Positions 52,210 through 64,000 are shown, counted from the stretch's first letter. The stretch is DNA of 64,000 nucleotides from Wolfiporia cocos (GCA_029448655.1 JACCLO010000064.1:1-64000); one strand, 5' to 3'. The notes: a model not told the origin generated them from the letters alone. Numbers and translations: made by a program.

Positions 52210-52460
52210 AGACCAAATGCATCAATGAAATCGTTCACTACATCAAGATCAATGCCTACCTCGAGAAGCACAATATCCCCCACTATGCTTTGGCTAAGAT
52301 GCTGTACGGCGAGGACCTGGGGGAGACGTCCATTTTCCACGTCACCATATCTGCAACAGCCAAGTATATTAAGAATGGACCGCAGAATGAGCGAAGCCAC
52401 ATGCAAATCGTTCTCGACATTGTCAGAGAGCCAACATATCCATACAATATATGAGGAATC
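52210..52460 (+). pseudogene. unrecognised coding fragment
   Basis: Reads KINAYLEKHNIPHYALAKML then GEDLGETSIFHVTISATAKY and ends YPYNI at TGA near 52453. Coherent over 75 codons but not assignable; starts at the TRIM-LTR relative, so its 5' part is lost. Confidence 0.35.
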
Positions 52461-53044
52461 ATCAACCTGTGGTGACCCGTTAAAACCATGCTTAGAGACA
52501 TGTGAGCTGGGGTCATGCAATCCATACCGCTGACCACTGTGGCATATTGCTCGAGATTGTATTTGCATCGTGATACACAATTGCAATCATATGACTGCTC
52601 GGATCTCAAGCCGGTGTATACCGCCTTTCGATGCAGCACACAGCGTCAGATTTCAATGTGCAATATTACAATCTGGCCTTGCAGCTTGTTGCACCATCGA
52701 ACATCTGCAAGTGTTGCTGCCCATATAATCACGACAAAGGTACATAATTCAAACAGGTGCAAGGGAGTCATACATGTCTAATGCAAAAAAAGGAAAGCAC
52801 GGACCACCGCCAGTGTCTGGATTTAATTTAACTGGGCTGTGGCTGATCTGATGCCTCCGTATGCGACTTCAGACTGTCTGCATGGTGTCCAGCGCGCAAC
52901 AATGCATCGCTTGCAAATCACCGAAACCATGATCAGCCGTAGTATTTTTGGTTGTATGCATTGCTGGTATAGTCACATCGAGAATGGAAACTACATACAA
53001 ATGTAGCGAGAGAAGGAGGAGTGAAGCATTCTTTGAAACAACGA

Positions 53045-55939
53045 TCAGACATGGGTTTCTCGTGGCCACCACGAATCAAGCAGTTCGCGGTCATCCTCAG
53101 CTTCAATTGGACCACAGGGCCGACCAGGCCAACCGATGGACTCGTTGCGCATCGCAGGGTAGAATACCTGACTGGCTTTGCCCGCCCAATCAAAGTCGAC
53201 AACCTTGATCTCCGCTTTTTCTTCGTCAACGATCCGCGCCATGATATTGCTCGACTAAGGTCGCCGTGTACGAAGCCCTTTTTCTTGAGCAATTTCAGAA
53301 CATTCTCCAATGATTCCCGTATAGCCTTACGGCACAGAGGGGTTAAATCACGTAAGAGGTCGTGTAAGCGCTTCCAATCCCCATCCAAGTGGTCCATGAT
53401 GTAGGCAACAGGAGCACCTTCCAAGCAGACACACCCATGGAGGGTAGGCACGAGGCCTTCCTTCGCCAGAAGTCGATGTATGTCTTCGCCATAGGAACCG
53501 CTGACAAGCTTGACAACCACAGGTGTCTGCTCCGGCAACTTCTCCCGTGCAGAGGTCGTCGACAACGTTGCTGTGAACAGCACTCGGTTGTTGAGATCGA
53601 CGACAAGAGGCTTCTTGAATGTGAGGGTCCCAGTGCTTGGTTTGTCGGCAGCGGTGTCGGCAGCGGTGTCGGCATACAGCGTGCAGGATGAGTAGATTTG
53701 AGGGGTGCCACAAGGGAATGAGGGTGGTTCAGCGGTTGATGAAGCCAGCCTGTAGGACGACATTAACCTGATCCCACAGTGGCATTATTGTGTTGGGCAA
53801 CGTACTCCTTCAGCTCCTCTACTCCTTTAGCGAGCGCATACAGCAACGTGCGAGCTGATTCTGTCGCTCTTTGGTGACGTCTGGTAGCATACAATACATT
53901 GCACTTAGTGGTTCCACTATGTAATCCTCTCCATCATAAAAACCGCCTGCATGGACAGATGGGGTCCTGTGTGATAATCATAAGGGCCCAAGAACATGTA
54001 TGTTTTTGGTTCAAAGTACATACCCAACAAGCATGGGAGAAACATTGGTGCACCGCCTTCATGCACATCGAAGAGTTTTGACCACAATCGAGTATCGTGC
54101 GCCACTTGCATGTAGACGTCGTAGCCAGTTTCTGTCACAGATTTGGGACATGCCACTATTTTTCCCGTATTTTTACCTATTTATCTGGTATTTCTACGAC
54201 CTTGTAGACATTTACGCTGCTAAGCGCCCGTCTACACGTACACGCAACCAAACAACACGTACACAACGCGGTATACGTCCACTTGTCATAACAACACGTA
54301 CATAACACGCTTGTACGCGTCAATGACTCAGCGGACTAACCTCCGGTGTCACGCGCCTTACTCATATCCCGATACCGGGCTATGTCAGTACAATTGGATA
54401 AGCGGCCCGCTCGTTATCACATGCCAATGACCTTACGATTACTCATATCCCGATACCGGAATATAAGAATCACATGCATGGCTTACTAACGTAGCTACAG
54501 CCACTTCCACAACATGGACCTACGGTCCAAACAAACGATCTTACTGGTGCGGCCATTACCGGCGCACATGGTCTATTGTAGTTTACGACTTAACCATATT
54601 AGTTATGTCTGCGCACAGACCACCTTCATGTTTGGCTCCCTTACCGGTAACCAAACAAAGCATGTATATAAGTAGGGCTATCACTGCGGATAAGCCTTAG
54701 ATTTGTTCTCTGCATTCGCACAGTTACATAACATCTCTGCTTGCGCCCACTAGCCTCCTCACCAACCTCTAGCAACATCCTTCAAGTCGCCTATAAGGTT
54801 ATAGTGTGAGTCCCACAGTCTAGTCTGTGTCAGTTTCGCCCGCCTCACGCTTGTCCCTCACGCAGGCAAACTGGGAAGATCTCCTCCTCGTCCATGAACA
54901 ACGTTGCATCCGGTTTGCATACGGCACGGTCGAGTTTGGGAAAAAATTTGTGGTTGAGCCTAAAGTTAGGGAGCAGTCCTTGAACACATTCGTTAAATTT
55001 CGCTGTGCGTGCGTTCTCATCGTCGAACGGGTTTTCCCATCTCGTTGCACAATAAGGCGGCAGCACGGATGGAGGCAACCGCGATAGGGTCATCGGTGGC
55101 TGAAGAAAGGTCTGTGCCAAGTCGAATTCGGAAAAGACGAAAAGACATCGTGGAGCGTGCATATCGGCACACCGCTCTTTTCAACGGGACGCATACATAA
55201 GATGGCTGCGCGGGTTCTTTGTACGTCTGCCCACACGTCCGTCTTGGCAAATTCTGATGGTGCAGGAGGGAGTTGAGCAGTACCCTGAAATAAAAGGCAA
55301 GTTTGCATATTGTGTATTCAAATCATTCAGTTGTAACTCTTTTGAGTGCATGTCAGCTTGGGACTAGGGACGTCAGGAATAGATAGCAAGCCTACTTGCC
55401 ATATCTGGGTAATCATCTGGGATGTTGATATGTACTTCCAAGTACTGCATTTCACCCAACTCCTTCTCTCCAGGAGCAGAAGCTGCACTGACCACAAGTC
55501 CATAATACTCATAGCGAGCTTAGCACCAACTGTACCAAGACCCTCCTCCTGCAGAAGCGGCAATATCTCTTTTTTTACATGTTCAATCAAGCGGTTGACC
55601 TTTTTGGCTGCCTCCTCGACTAAGCTCTTTAGAGTTTTGTATTGAGGGACGCGGCTTCTTGCGTGGTGATGATGGGGTGTCACTGGGCGTTTCAAACCCG
55701 ATGACATGACACCGTGCTTGGGCTTGGGAGGGGGAGGGCTGTGTGGTGGCAGTCAATAGGAGAGATGCGAGTCTACCTATCAGTAAGCAAGAGTCACCAC
55801 GCTGCACTGGACGGCAACCAGTGCTCCGGTGACCATATATGCATGGTGTCCAGGGTCCCATGCTGACAAACCAGTGTGCCGACTCGCGGCATCGGTGGCG
55901 CTGGGCGTTTACGATCCATATTAATCCCTTCCAATTCAC
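53045..55939 (-). pseudogene. fungal-type protein kinase-like gene, split by solo LTR
   Basis: Minus-strand gene of the basidiomycete expanded kinase-like family. N-terminus near 55.9-55.6 kb (SSPRKKPRPS, then SLVEEAAKKVNRLIEHVKKE). Middle exons give DVWADVQRTRAAILC, then ENPFDDENARTAKFNECVQG and DRAVCKPDATLF. A solo LTR (54133-54832) interrupts between ...REGQAG and YDVYMQVAHDTRLWSKLFDV. C-terminal exons give VVVKLVSGSYGEDIHRLLAK, APVAYIMDHLD (hinge), GFVHGDL (catalytic loop), VVDFDWAGKASQVFYP (DFD in place of DFG) and SWWPRETHV, with the stop at 53045-53047. One-base frame changes occur in the catalytic loop (about 53255) and near 53855. Such genes often resemble FunK1-type kinases. Disrupted in this copy. 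Confidence 0.75.
54133..54832 (+). mobile_element. solo LTR (700 bp) in the kinase-like gene, TSD GTTTC
   Basis: TGTCACAGATTTGGG...TAGTCTGTGTCA flanked by GTTTC at 54128-54132 and 54833-54837. TATATAAG at 54664-54671 and the 3' signature GTGAGTCCCACAG. Opposite orientation to the gene. Confidence 0.92.
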
Positions 55940-55959
55940 GGCAAGCTAGTACGCGATCA

Positions 55960-56950
55960 CGAAGTCGACTCGCCTACTCAGAGGGAAGTCCGTTCATCTC
56001 GCGATCCCCGTCACCCAATGCATCTGCACTACGAGGCACTTGTTCGCAAGGCACAGTGAGACACCAACGCCCGTTCATCTCGCAATGATCGTCTAGGCTC
56101 GTGAACCCTTCGTGAATGGTTGCACCTAGCAAGTCCCCTTCACGCTTTCATGTGTGCTGCGCACAGGCACCATTCTGATGCAGTTCCAGCCACATAATGG
56201 CGGAGGTCGATAGCAAATCGGCTCACCAATGCGTGCTTGATGCGGCACAGCTGTGCTCATAGCCGATTTTATTGAGAAGTAAACCTAATCTTTCCGTGCC
56301 AAGAGACCCGCCGCAATGCCGTGAAACAATGTCTCAGGCTGTCGCCGTCATTGGATATAAACTTATGTTAGCGGGTGTCAGAGAGCGTGTTCGGCAATGA
56401 TGGAAGAAGTAACCATTCAACGAGAGTGTGGAAAATGGAAGATAGTGTGGCGCGCGGATGGGAAGAGAAGGGTGCCACACCGGCGAGGAGTGGGCGCGCC
56501 CCAACAGTGGTCGAGAAGAGCCCGATGGATGCATAACACAAGGTGCTCTGTATCGAGACGGTATGAACAAAGGAAGCTGGGTAGCGAGGTGTCACGGCGA
56601 ATACTTTAGCTTCCTCATGCTGCGTTGGAATGCTAGGTGGTTTTGCACGGGGTTATTGGCATACCATTGTTAGAACAACAAGTTTTATTTGAGTATCGAA
56701 TGCCGGATGACGGTAGTTAGGTGAGAGTTACATGCATTGCACATATCACCTTCCGCTTGCAATGGTCATGTAAACTAACACTATCCCTTCTGAGGCGTGC
56801 GTGGACCGATCGCTTGTATACAGCTGTGTCTTGTTTCCTGTTTCATGCTACAGCTGCATGTGATGATCAACATGCAATGATTTGTACTAGAGCGTTTGTG
56901 ATATCGAGCGAACTCACCGCGTTCTCTACTATAACATGGTTGTATTCCTT
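55960..56950. other. 1 kb between the kinase-like and axis-like genes
   Basis: Only short frames without motifs. Likely 5' region of the kinase-like gene and 3' region of the next minus-strand gene; no promoter element stands out. Confidence 0.35.
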
Positions 56951-59900
56951 TCACTGTCTCAGGCTCGCGGGAATTTCCACTAGGACCACCGGCATCCTTC
57001 CAACGAGTGTTGTACGATCGATGCTCTTTATCGTCTCTTCTATTTTGCAGCATATCCCTTCATTTGCGCGAAGCAACTCTTCCAAACTGTCAATGACAGC
57101 ACGCCCAGAGGACGCATATTCGGCCTCGAGGTCGATAAGGCGGTTGAAGTGGGCGACACTGCAGTGGCCGTTCACAGGGATCAGCAGGTCCGCAAGAATG
57201 CGAAGTATGTATGGGCAGTCAGCACACACCTATCCGCACGCATGTGCATAGGATCCTGCGCTGCCTCCCGGAGGATTGCACTCCGATCAATGTGCACTTC
57301 TTCACGTACGCTGTCAAAGCGATCCGTGATCTTGCCGAAAATAGCCTGCGAGGGTCGAGCACATACTCAGCATACCGCAATATCCTTAGCAGCTTCTACG
57401 GCACCTGATGCAACTCCCGCAGAACATCTTCGATGTCTTGGACATTTGCAGTGGCTTCCTTGCACCGCGAGCGGTTCCCAGCACCCGTTATATTTGTTTT
57501 CCGGAATGAGCCACGTTCACGTCGCCCTATGAAAGGCTCGTGTTCAATATCCTGCAGCAGCAGTCCCAGTGACACTAACTACAAAGTCAAGTGCGCCGTT
57601 GTATCTATGGATAAGTTTACCAGTAGCCCTCTCTCGCTTGTATGGGCTCAGCGATGGGCTGACTCCGAGAACCAATCTCAAAGTCAACTCCGGCAACGGT
57701 TCGCATTCTTCCACGACTGGCGCGAAGGTAACGGAATGTCTAGGATGGGTCTTTCTCGTGGAGACAGAGTCTCCTGCACAATCATCGACCTCAACAACCT
57801 TGCCAATTGGGGTAGATGTTACCTCCGTCAACTCAAAATCAGTTTGCTCAAGCTTTTCCGGAGAGGGAATGACGAGAGGAGCAGGAGAATGTATACGATC
57901 GGATCTTGGTGTGGTATTCGTTCCGAGCATGGAATCTGCTATGGTCGCATGTATCGCCTTGTTGGCAACTTCGGAGATGTCTGACATAGAATCTTCAGCG
58001 GTGGCTGGCTCCTCAGGCAGAGGCCCTGTATGAACATTACCAGATCCCGTCAAGAGGCTTTCAGATGCGGATGATGACATAGACTTCTTGGACAGAGATG
58101 TGCATCCCAAAGTATTCAGTGTAGGCTGTATGGTTTCTTCATGGTGAACACCAGGAACTCCGCTCGTACTGTTGTCTACAGTCGCAGATCTGTGAGGGGC
58201 TTCAGAAGTGAGGTTGGCCCATGGCGCAATCTTTCTCTTTTTGCTTGTGGACTGTTTTAGTATTAGCGTATGGCGTAGAAAGTGTCACGGTACACGCGCC
58301 TTAGCAATGTTGGTAGAACCTGACAATGGGTGAGCTTTCTCTTGCAAGGCAGGGTTCGACATTTCGACCCTCTGTAGTCCACGACCATGATATGGCTTTC
58401 TCATCAATCACGAGAACGCAAGAGAACAAACATACCCTTTTGTCCGTTGTCGAAGCACTGGCTGCGAGAGCAGGGACCACATGCTTTGCGTGTGTCTTGA
58501 TTTTTACTTCCGATTGATTTTCCTTAGTCTCTTCGACAGGTTCGTCCTCGACGAACGTGTCAGATAGCTCATGCCTGTCACATAACGGATCGTCGTCCGA
58601 GGCTCCCTGGTAGATGATAGGGCCCGGCGGAGACGGTTTTGTCTTCCAGAGCTTTGCTTTATGAGGTCTACCTTTGGTCGTGCTCGACTGAGGGGCTTTG
58701 CTTTCCAGGGCAGGCTTATTGTCGGCCTTCTTGCGACGAGCAAACAAAGCTGTGAGAGGAGACAACGTGTTCCGAGTAGACGAAAATGGATCGGATTCGG
58801 GTAGAGCACCATAGTCAATCATGTGGGAGCATGAGGTAGGAGAACATATTTTCTCCTTTTCGCCGTGATATCTGTTGGTTGCCCTAGTCGCCGCTGTAGA
58901 ACGAGGCTGAAGCACCTGAGATTCCGTGCGCTCTGGAGGATCTGGTGTGCAAAGAGCGCTACGACCTGTCGGGGAAGTCTTGGATCGTTTATTGGCAACA
59001 GCGTCCTCTGCCAGCTTATCTGAGTTAGGACCGTCTTCGCTGCACTCAGTAGAATCTCGCTTTCTCTTGTAGGCCTTGGCGGCAACAGAGTTATTGGTCG
59101 ACTTGCGGGTTTTCCCGGCAAGTCGGGATTCGGACGATTTGGCTGACCTAGTGGAGATTACTCTAGGGCCTTCCGACCGTTGCCTACGTTGAGGCGGGGC
59201 CAGCAGAACCGAGTCGACGTCAGATGGATCACATAGTTCCTCATCGCTTGCGCCAAAGGCTTCTCTTCGGACATTTTTCGAACGCATATGGGGCGTAGAT
59301 TTCATAGACTGACGTTCGTCGATAGCAGAAGATCTCGAACTAGTCGCGTTATCAAGGTCTGATCCGCAGCTGAGTTCGTCACTGCTTTGGTTGGTATTGT
59401 AGACTAGCGGAAAGTTGACAGTGTTGATGAGCGCGGATGCTATGGATTGTGTGATACTCACATTGTTGGACTTTCTCAATCCTCTAGTGAGTGGAGATCA
59501 GTCATGGAAGAATGCGATCAATTTAGCGCACCTCGGATTGGCTTAGTTGTTTCATCGGCTTGCCCTGGGTGTCAAAATCTAAAACCAGTGGCGACGTCGC
59601 TAGTGATAGCTTCGGTGGGAGTATCTCTCTATACTTCTGTCCCTGCATTACGATACCGTGTCAGCACTCGCAAACCAGATAGAAAGTATAAGCTACGCTT
59701 TCTTACTTGACCTCTGTCGCGCAACGCATTTGCGAATCTGTCCAGATCGCCGCTCGTAAGAGTAAACGTTACAACTGGGCCGCTTTCGTCTATGCCAGAG
59801 GTTATCGGTTCTCCTCCGAGAATAGGAGGACTGCACATGACAATTTGCACCTGCGCGCCGACCCTCTCCTCGCCAGAACGCTCGCGCAGGATATCTATTT

Positions 59901-61329
59901 TGTGTATGGAAGTGTATGAGATTGTCAGGGATTCATATTGGTTATCCTGTATCGATGTATGAACATATAATCAGCTCGCCGTATGACGGACATCGAATAA
60001 GGTCAAAAGGCACACTTCTATGAGCATGTTCACGAGTATTGCCTTGGGATCGACATATAGCCTATCGCATCGTTGTGTTTGCCCACAGGCACAGACTTCT
60101 TCTATCGCAAAAGGCTGCGGGCTATATGGCGCCGGTCAGCGTGATAATACGGCAGCTTAAGTTACTCACAAAGTCCGGTCGCCAGCAGCCAGTGCTTCGG
60201 CAATCTTCCGTGAGGTCACGTCCCAGTCCTCCGAGGGCACGTTCTCAAGCAGCCCCGTGACCTTTTTGTCCGATGCTGGTGGTTTCCGGGGGAGACGACT
60301 TGCTGAACACAGACTGGATGAATGCAGTACGGTTTGCGCGACCGGAGGCAGCCCCCTTCGTTGAAGGCAATAGACGCGCAAATAGCGTCAACAAGCTCTC
60401 CAGAGGAAGGAAATCTGGATCATGGTATCGGAATCTGACATGACGCTGCTTCGAGAGAGCTTACCTTTGGTGCGCCAGATGGTGGCTCCGAGGCGACGAC
60501 TACGCACAAGAAATGGTATGCGGCATAGTAAGGTAAAATGGAATCAGGCTCACCCTCCAAGGATTTGGTCGTCACGAAGCGTGTGTTGATTGGCGTGATG
60601 CATCGCAGCAGAATCGGCGAGAAGAGTATATGCCTGGTAATGTCGAAATGAGTGTAAGTTTGGCGCATAAATAAAGGTGTAAGAGACCGTACAGTGCATC
60701 GTAAACCAGTACTTATCATCGGAGCAGTTGGTGAGAAACATATGTCGCATAGATTGGGAAAAAGCGTGGCTGCTATGACGTCCTTTGCTTTGCTACTTTT
60801 GCCTTTGTCTAGCGCACCCATGAGCCCATCTGAAGAAGGGAATGGGGATGGAGATTACCGTTTTCACTTTCATCGAGAAAATCCTGGACATAGTCAGCTT
60901 CCCGGACAAAGCGTAAACATCGAACTAAAGCATACGAGAACACCGGACAAGAGAGAGTTGAGCACTCCTTCCCATAACCCCTGTTGCTCATTCTGCTGCT
61001 TTCTAAGAGTTGGGAGAACCTTCTCGTGATAGACCTTGTAGAAAATCGCGGCAGCGGCTTCAAGGGCAGGCTGCGGAAAAGCAGAGTATATGGGAAGAAG
61101 GGGCCTGCGCAGACACTGAGATAACACTTTGGATGCTTGCTCGGATATCGTGGATAAATTCTATATGATGATGAACAGACATCCACTGAGCCCCAAATAG
61201 CTGCCTTACGAGTAAGACGAGGTGGGAGGACACCTTCTCGAGGGCCTCTGCTAGACTTTTGCTATTCTTGGCGCGAGATTTTGAGATAGTCTGCTGCAGC
61301 AATTTGAAAGGAGAATCGGAGGCAGACAT
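56951..61329 (-). CDS. large multi-exon gene; meiotic axis protein-like architecture (SYCP2/Red1 type?)
   Basis: From the ATG at 61329 (MSASDSPFKLLQQTISKSRA) come helical, armadillo-like exons: FYKVYHEKVLPTLRKQQNEQ, LTNCSDDKYWFTMH, ADSAAMHHANQHTLRDDQIL, GRANRTAFIQSVF, LLENVPSEDWDVTSRKIAEA. Next a beta-rich segment (VGAQVQIVMCSPPILGG ... VVTFTLTSGDLDRFANALRD, 59.7-59.9 kb) could be a PH-like fold. A long charged, Ser-rich, presumably disordered region follows (58.3-59.48 and 57.5-58.1 kb), then C-terminal coiled-coil exons (IFGKITDRFDSVREEVHID; RLIDLEAEYASSGRAVIDSL) to TGA at 56951-56953. The order armadillo, PH-like, disorder, coiled coil matches meiotic chromosome-axis proteins; this is an inference from layout, not a motif match. 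A frame change at the T5 run 60263-60267 may be sequencing error. Alternative: an unrelated scaffold protein. Confidence 0.5.
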
Positions 61330-61735
61330 TTCAAGTGGTGGGTGTACAAGGAGTAACTAGTATGGCTGTCAAGAACAAGGCGCGACGCGGAAACGCGTAG
61401 TGTCACATCCATCACAAATACGTGACGCGACGCAACGCACGCGCTACTAGACATCTCTGAATTAAGACGCCGATTCGAGCCGACGTTGTCCAGAATACAA
61501 GCTTGTGCTTCTGCGGACGCTTCAAACATAGCTGGTATATGTATGGTATATGATATTTCTCATTAGCAGAAAGTAGCCACCCTTGCCGCTCGTTTGTCTT
61601 CAGGGCGAGGTATGCGATAATGGTACAAGACAAGAAAGAAGCATAACCAAAGCTGGCGTAGAGTGACAAGAATGTCCGAACAATGCATACGAGAGCCAAT
61701 CACTCATACATCTTGTCTCCGTCGGTCTCAACGCC

Positions 61736-63013
61736 ATAGAACTGCCACATCCGATGCGCCTCCAAGTCCGGCATCCCATCCATCTTCGCGCCCACTTCTC
61801 CGTCAACCTCATATAGCTGTTTAGTCTATAAATGAAGTCTTATGAGGCACCAAACAGCAACTAGGAAAGGAGGGAGGGGGGGTTGCTCACGAGACAGAGC
61901 GTAGTCTTGATCATCGGAGGGCCAGGCGTAAATTGCTCGAAGTCGTCGTTTGACGAGTCTGCTTGATCCCTAGCGAATAAGTGCGGATGTGGTACGTGCA
62001 AATGTTCATCACCACCCTCCGTGGCAGAATCTACTAGCATGTCGGGCGCAGCGGGATTACTTGGGACAGCGACCTGCATTGTTCGCTTGACACGTATGAG
62101 TCTTTCTTCGATCCATCGAGTATAACTGCATCTGAAATTGCCCGTGCGACAAGATCGGTAATAGATTTCTGACCAGTGCAAAGTAGCTTAAAATAGCATG
62201 AGTACATGATGCTGATTCTCAAAAAAGTGAGGATGCGTACAATGAGCTCGGCGCTGATCTCGCGCCTGCCAAGTGTTCGAACAACACGCTCTTCTTTGCC
62301 GTCGGAGCCTGGAGTTGTCTTACCAGCCTTGATGCTCGAAGGGTCGAGCCGGTCTCCGAGAATCGTTGTTATTTTCAGCTCTGACAGCAACGAGACGAGT
62401 GTGCAAAAGAAATCAACACAGCTGGCCCGGCACACGTAGCGATCTGCACTGGTGTGAGTGCGTCCCTGTCCTCGGCGTGAGGGGTAGTCGGCGGATCGAA
62501 GAACCCAGGGGGAAGTGGCTGCCCGTGAACGATCGTCGTGTTGGCAGTGGAGTCATACTCCGAGAACTGGTGAGGGCACCGTAGATCCTCTGCCCATAGC
62601 GACCGTAAAGCTTCGTAGCCACCCGGCAGCGCGAACTCCCCGAGGTCGATCGGACCGGCGCGAAGCATTTGATCGAAGAGGAGGTACCTGCGAAGCTGGG
62701 GCGTCGTGAAATAGTGCCGCACCTGCTCGAAGTCTTCGAGGATGACGTCTCGATTGGCGAGGATAGTGAGCGCTTGAGCTTCGAGTGGGAGACCAATATT
62801 GCGATCAGTGTCGAAACCTATGGCCGGGGTTCGGAGGAGGATTCGATCACCCACCCACCAGCTCGTCCCATTTTCCCACACTAGTCTCCGCCAGCGTCCA
62901 CACGTCCTCCTCCTCCCGGCCCTCCTCGTTCCTCCCAAGGAGCAAGCATCACGTGTCCTCTGACCCCGCCCACGGCGCGAGCGGCACCGTCCTCTTAGTA
63001 TCAGCATGAACAT
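61736..63013 (-). CDS. hypothetical multi-exon protein
   Basis: Minus-strand exons with good coding character but no recognised domain: a central exon (about 62.41-62.86 kb) reads GFDTDRNIGLPLEAQALTIL, EDFEQVRHYFTTPQLRRYLL, GGYEALRSLWAEDLRCPHQF. A one-base frame change near 62415 leads to DFFCTLVSLLSELKITTILG and RTLGRREISAELI. Further exons carry HVPHPHLFARDQADSSNDDF and near 61.74-61.81 kb DGMPDLEAHRMWQFYGVETD. Upstream exons probably extend to about 63.3 kb (a frame with VAVYAPPAPASVADAVHVRW and LLHTPFVTDVATAL). Start and end are approximate. Confidence 0.42.
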
Positions 63014-64000
63014 ACGCCGCAGGCACAGTCGGGACGCCGTGCACGGTCACAGCAGCAAGTGTGGCCGGCGCCCGGCGCCCGGAGTTACCATATCAATAAA
63101 TCAGCACCGAGCCGCTATGAGAGGGCAGGGATTGGAAGGGAAGGGGATGAACATGAGCGCGGTCGCGACGTCAGTCACAAACGGCGTGTGGAGGAGGCCG
63201 GTCCACCGGACGTGCACCGCGTCTGCGACGGACGCCGGCGCGGGCGGCGCGTAGACGGCAACGTAAGGGTCGGTAGCGTCGCCAGCGTGCGGCCTGCCGC
63301 GGCCGAGTGAGTGAGGTGAGATCGGCGTGTGAAAGGGAGATGGCGCAGCTCACCGCTGTGCGTGTAGGCATGCCATTCCAGCCTACTGAAAGAGCGCAGA
63401 TACGTCCTCCTCCCAGTCTGCCTGCCCGTTTGCGTCGTGTGGCGCCCGGGCGCAGGGGAAGGACGTGGAGAGGTGTATCGCGGGCAGCGTCGTGACGGTC
63501 GGCGAGACTACGTGTGCGAGGGATGCTTCCAGGGGTGAGTGCGAGTGCATATGAAGAGTTACTATATATGCGGGACCGATCGCGGCAAACGGGACGCAGG
63601 ACACCTGACTGCAAGGCGTAGAGCACGCGCCGTGGGCCACGGAGCGTGTCCCAGCCCGATAGCGCCGCGTGCTGCTTCGTGTTCAGCGGGACCACGTCGA
63701 GAGGAGCGAGCACCGCAACGCTGTCACCGCGGCGGGATGAAGACAAGATGGACACAGACGCAGTAATTAAGGCATAGGGCGGACGGTGTGGGCGTGATAA
63801 CACATGTAACTAACTTTCACAATCCTGTACGTCCTCCCGTTGCTCGAGTCTCGTATTGTATTCGTTTCAGACCTGCCCTGTACGCACAATTGAGATCCCT
63901 TATTAGGATGTCCCGAGATTCGGCACCGCTCGTCGATCGATCGCATGCGGGGACTCAAACCCGCCGTCATTTGTCGTCGCCCTCGGTCTCGCGCCTTTTC
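63014..64000 (-). other. probable 5' exons of the preceding gene and flank
   Basis: GC-rich DNA. The minus-strand reading VAVYAPPAPASVADAVHVRW near 63.2 kb is likely coding and belongs to the gene to its left. From about 63.75 kb to the end nothing is recognisable. Confidence 0.3.

Noticed and set aside
1..64000. CRISPR arrays, bacterial operons, prophage
   Set aside because: Introns, chromoviruses and fungal gene families show a eukaryotic genome; no regularly spaced direct-repeat array was seen.

Overview
This window looks like chromosomal DNA of an Agaricomycete (mushroom-forming basidiomycete). Genes have many short GT-AG introns of about 45-60 bp. Recognisable families include MSH4, an AlkB-like dioxygenase, a Lunapark fragment, an adenylate-forming reductase and a fungal-type protein kinase. 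The middle is packed with LTR retrotransposons, a MULE and hAT-like MITEs typical of basidiomycete repeat islands. I saw no rRNA, tRNA or CRISPR locus.

Layout. 0-11.3 kb is the left gene flank: the 3' end of MSH4, an AlkB-like gene that looks broken, a small hypothetical gene, a Lunapark fragment, a frameshifted NRPS-like reductase and a decayed HpcH/HpaI aldolase. 11.3-52.5 kb is a transposon island. It holds (i) a swarm of solo LTRs with 5-bp target-site duplications (TSDs), several inserted inside one another; (ii) a decayed MULE transposase with inverted repeats (15.0-20.6 kb); (iii) Gypsy-1 on the minus strand (23.2-36.5 kb), a chromovirus whose pol is split by a solo LTR and by a complete 6.1-kb non-coding LARD-type element; (iv) a miniature LTR element (TRIM, 36.5-37.4 kb); (v) three hAT-like MITE copies, one carrying a solo LTR; (vi) Gypsy-2 on the plus strand (43.3-51.8 kb), complete with LTRs and TSD but riddled with frameshifts. 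52.5-64 kb is the right gene flank on the minus strand: a kinase-like gene interrupted by a solo LTR, a large gene whose architecture resembles meiotic axis proteins (SYCP2/Red1 type), and an unrecognised multi-exon gene.

Most notable: both Gypsy elements carry a dUTPase domain, but at different places in pol (Gypsy-1 after the integrase/chromodomain, Gypsy-2 between protease and reverse transcriptase). Nearly all LTRs share two short hairpins, one just downstream of the TATA box and one at the 3' end, whose stems differ by compensatory changes between families. The TRIM LTR carries pol III A-box-like sequence. Removing the insertions at their exact TSDs restores reading frames, which gives a clear order of insertion. 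Single-base frameshifts recur in otherwise coherent genes, so part of the apparent pseudogenisation could be assembly error.
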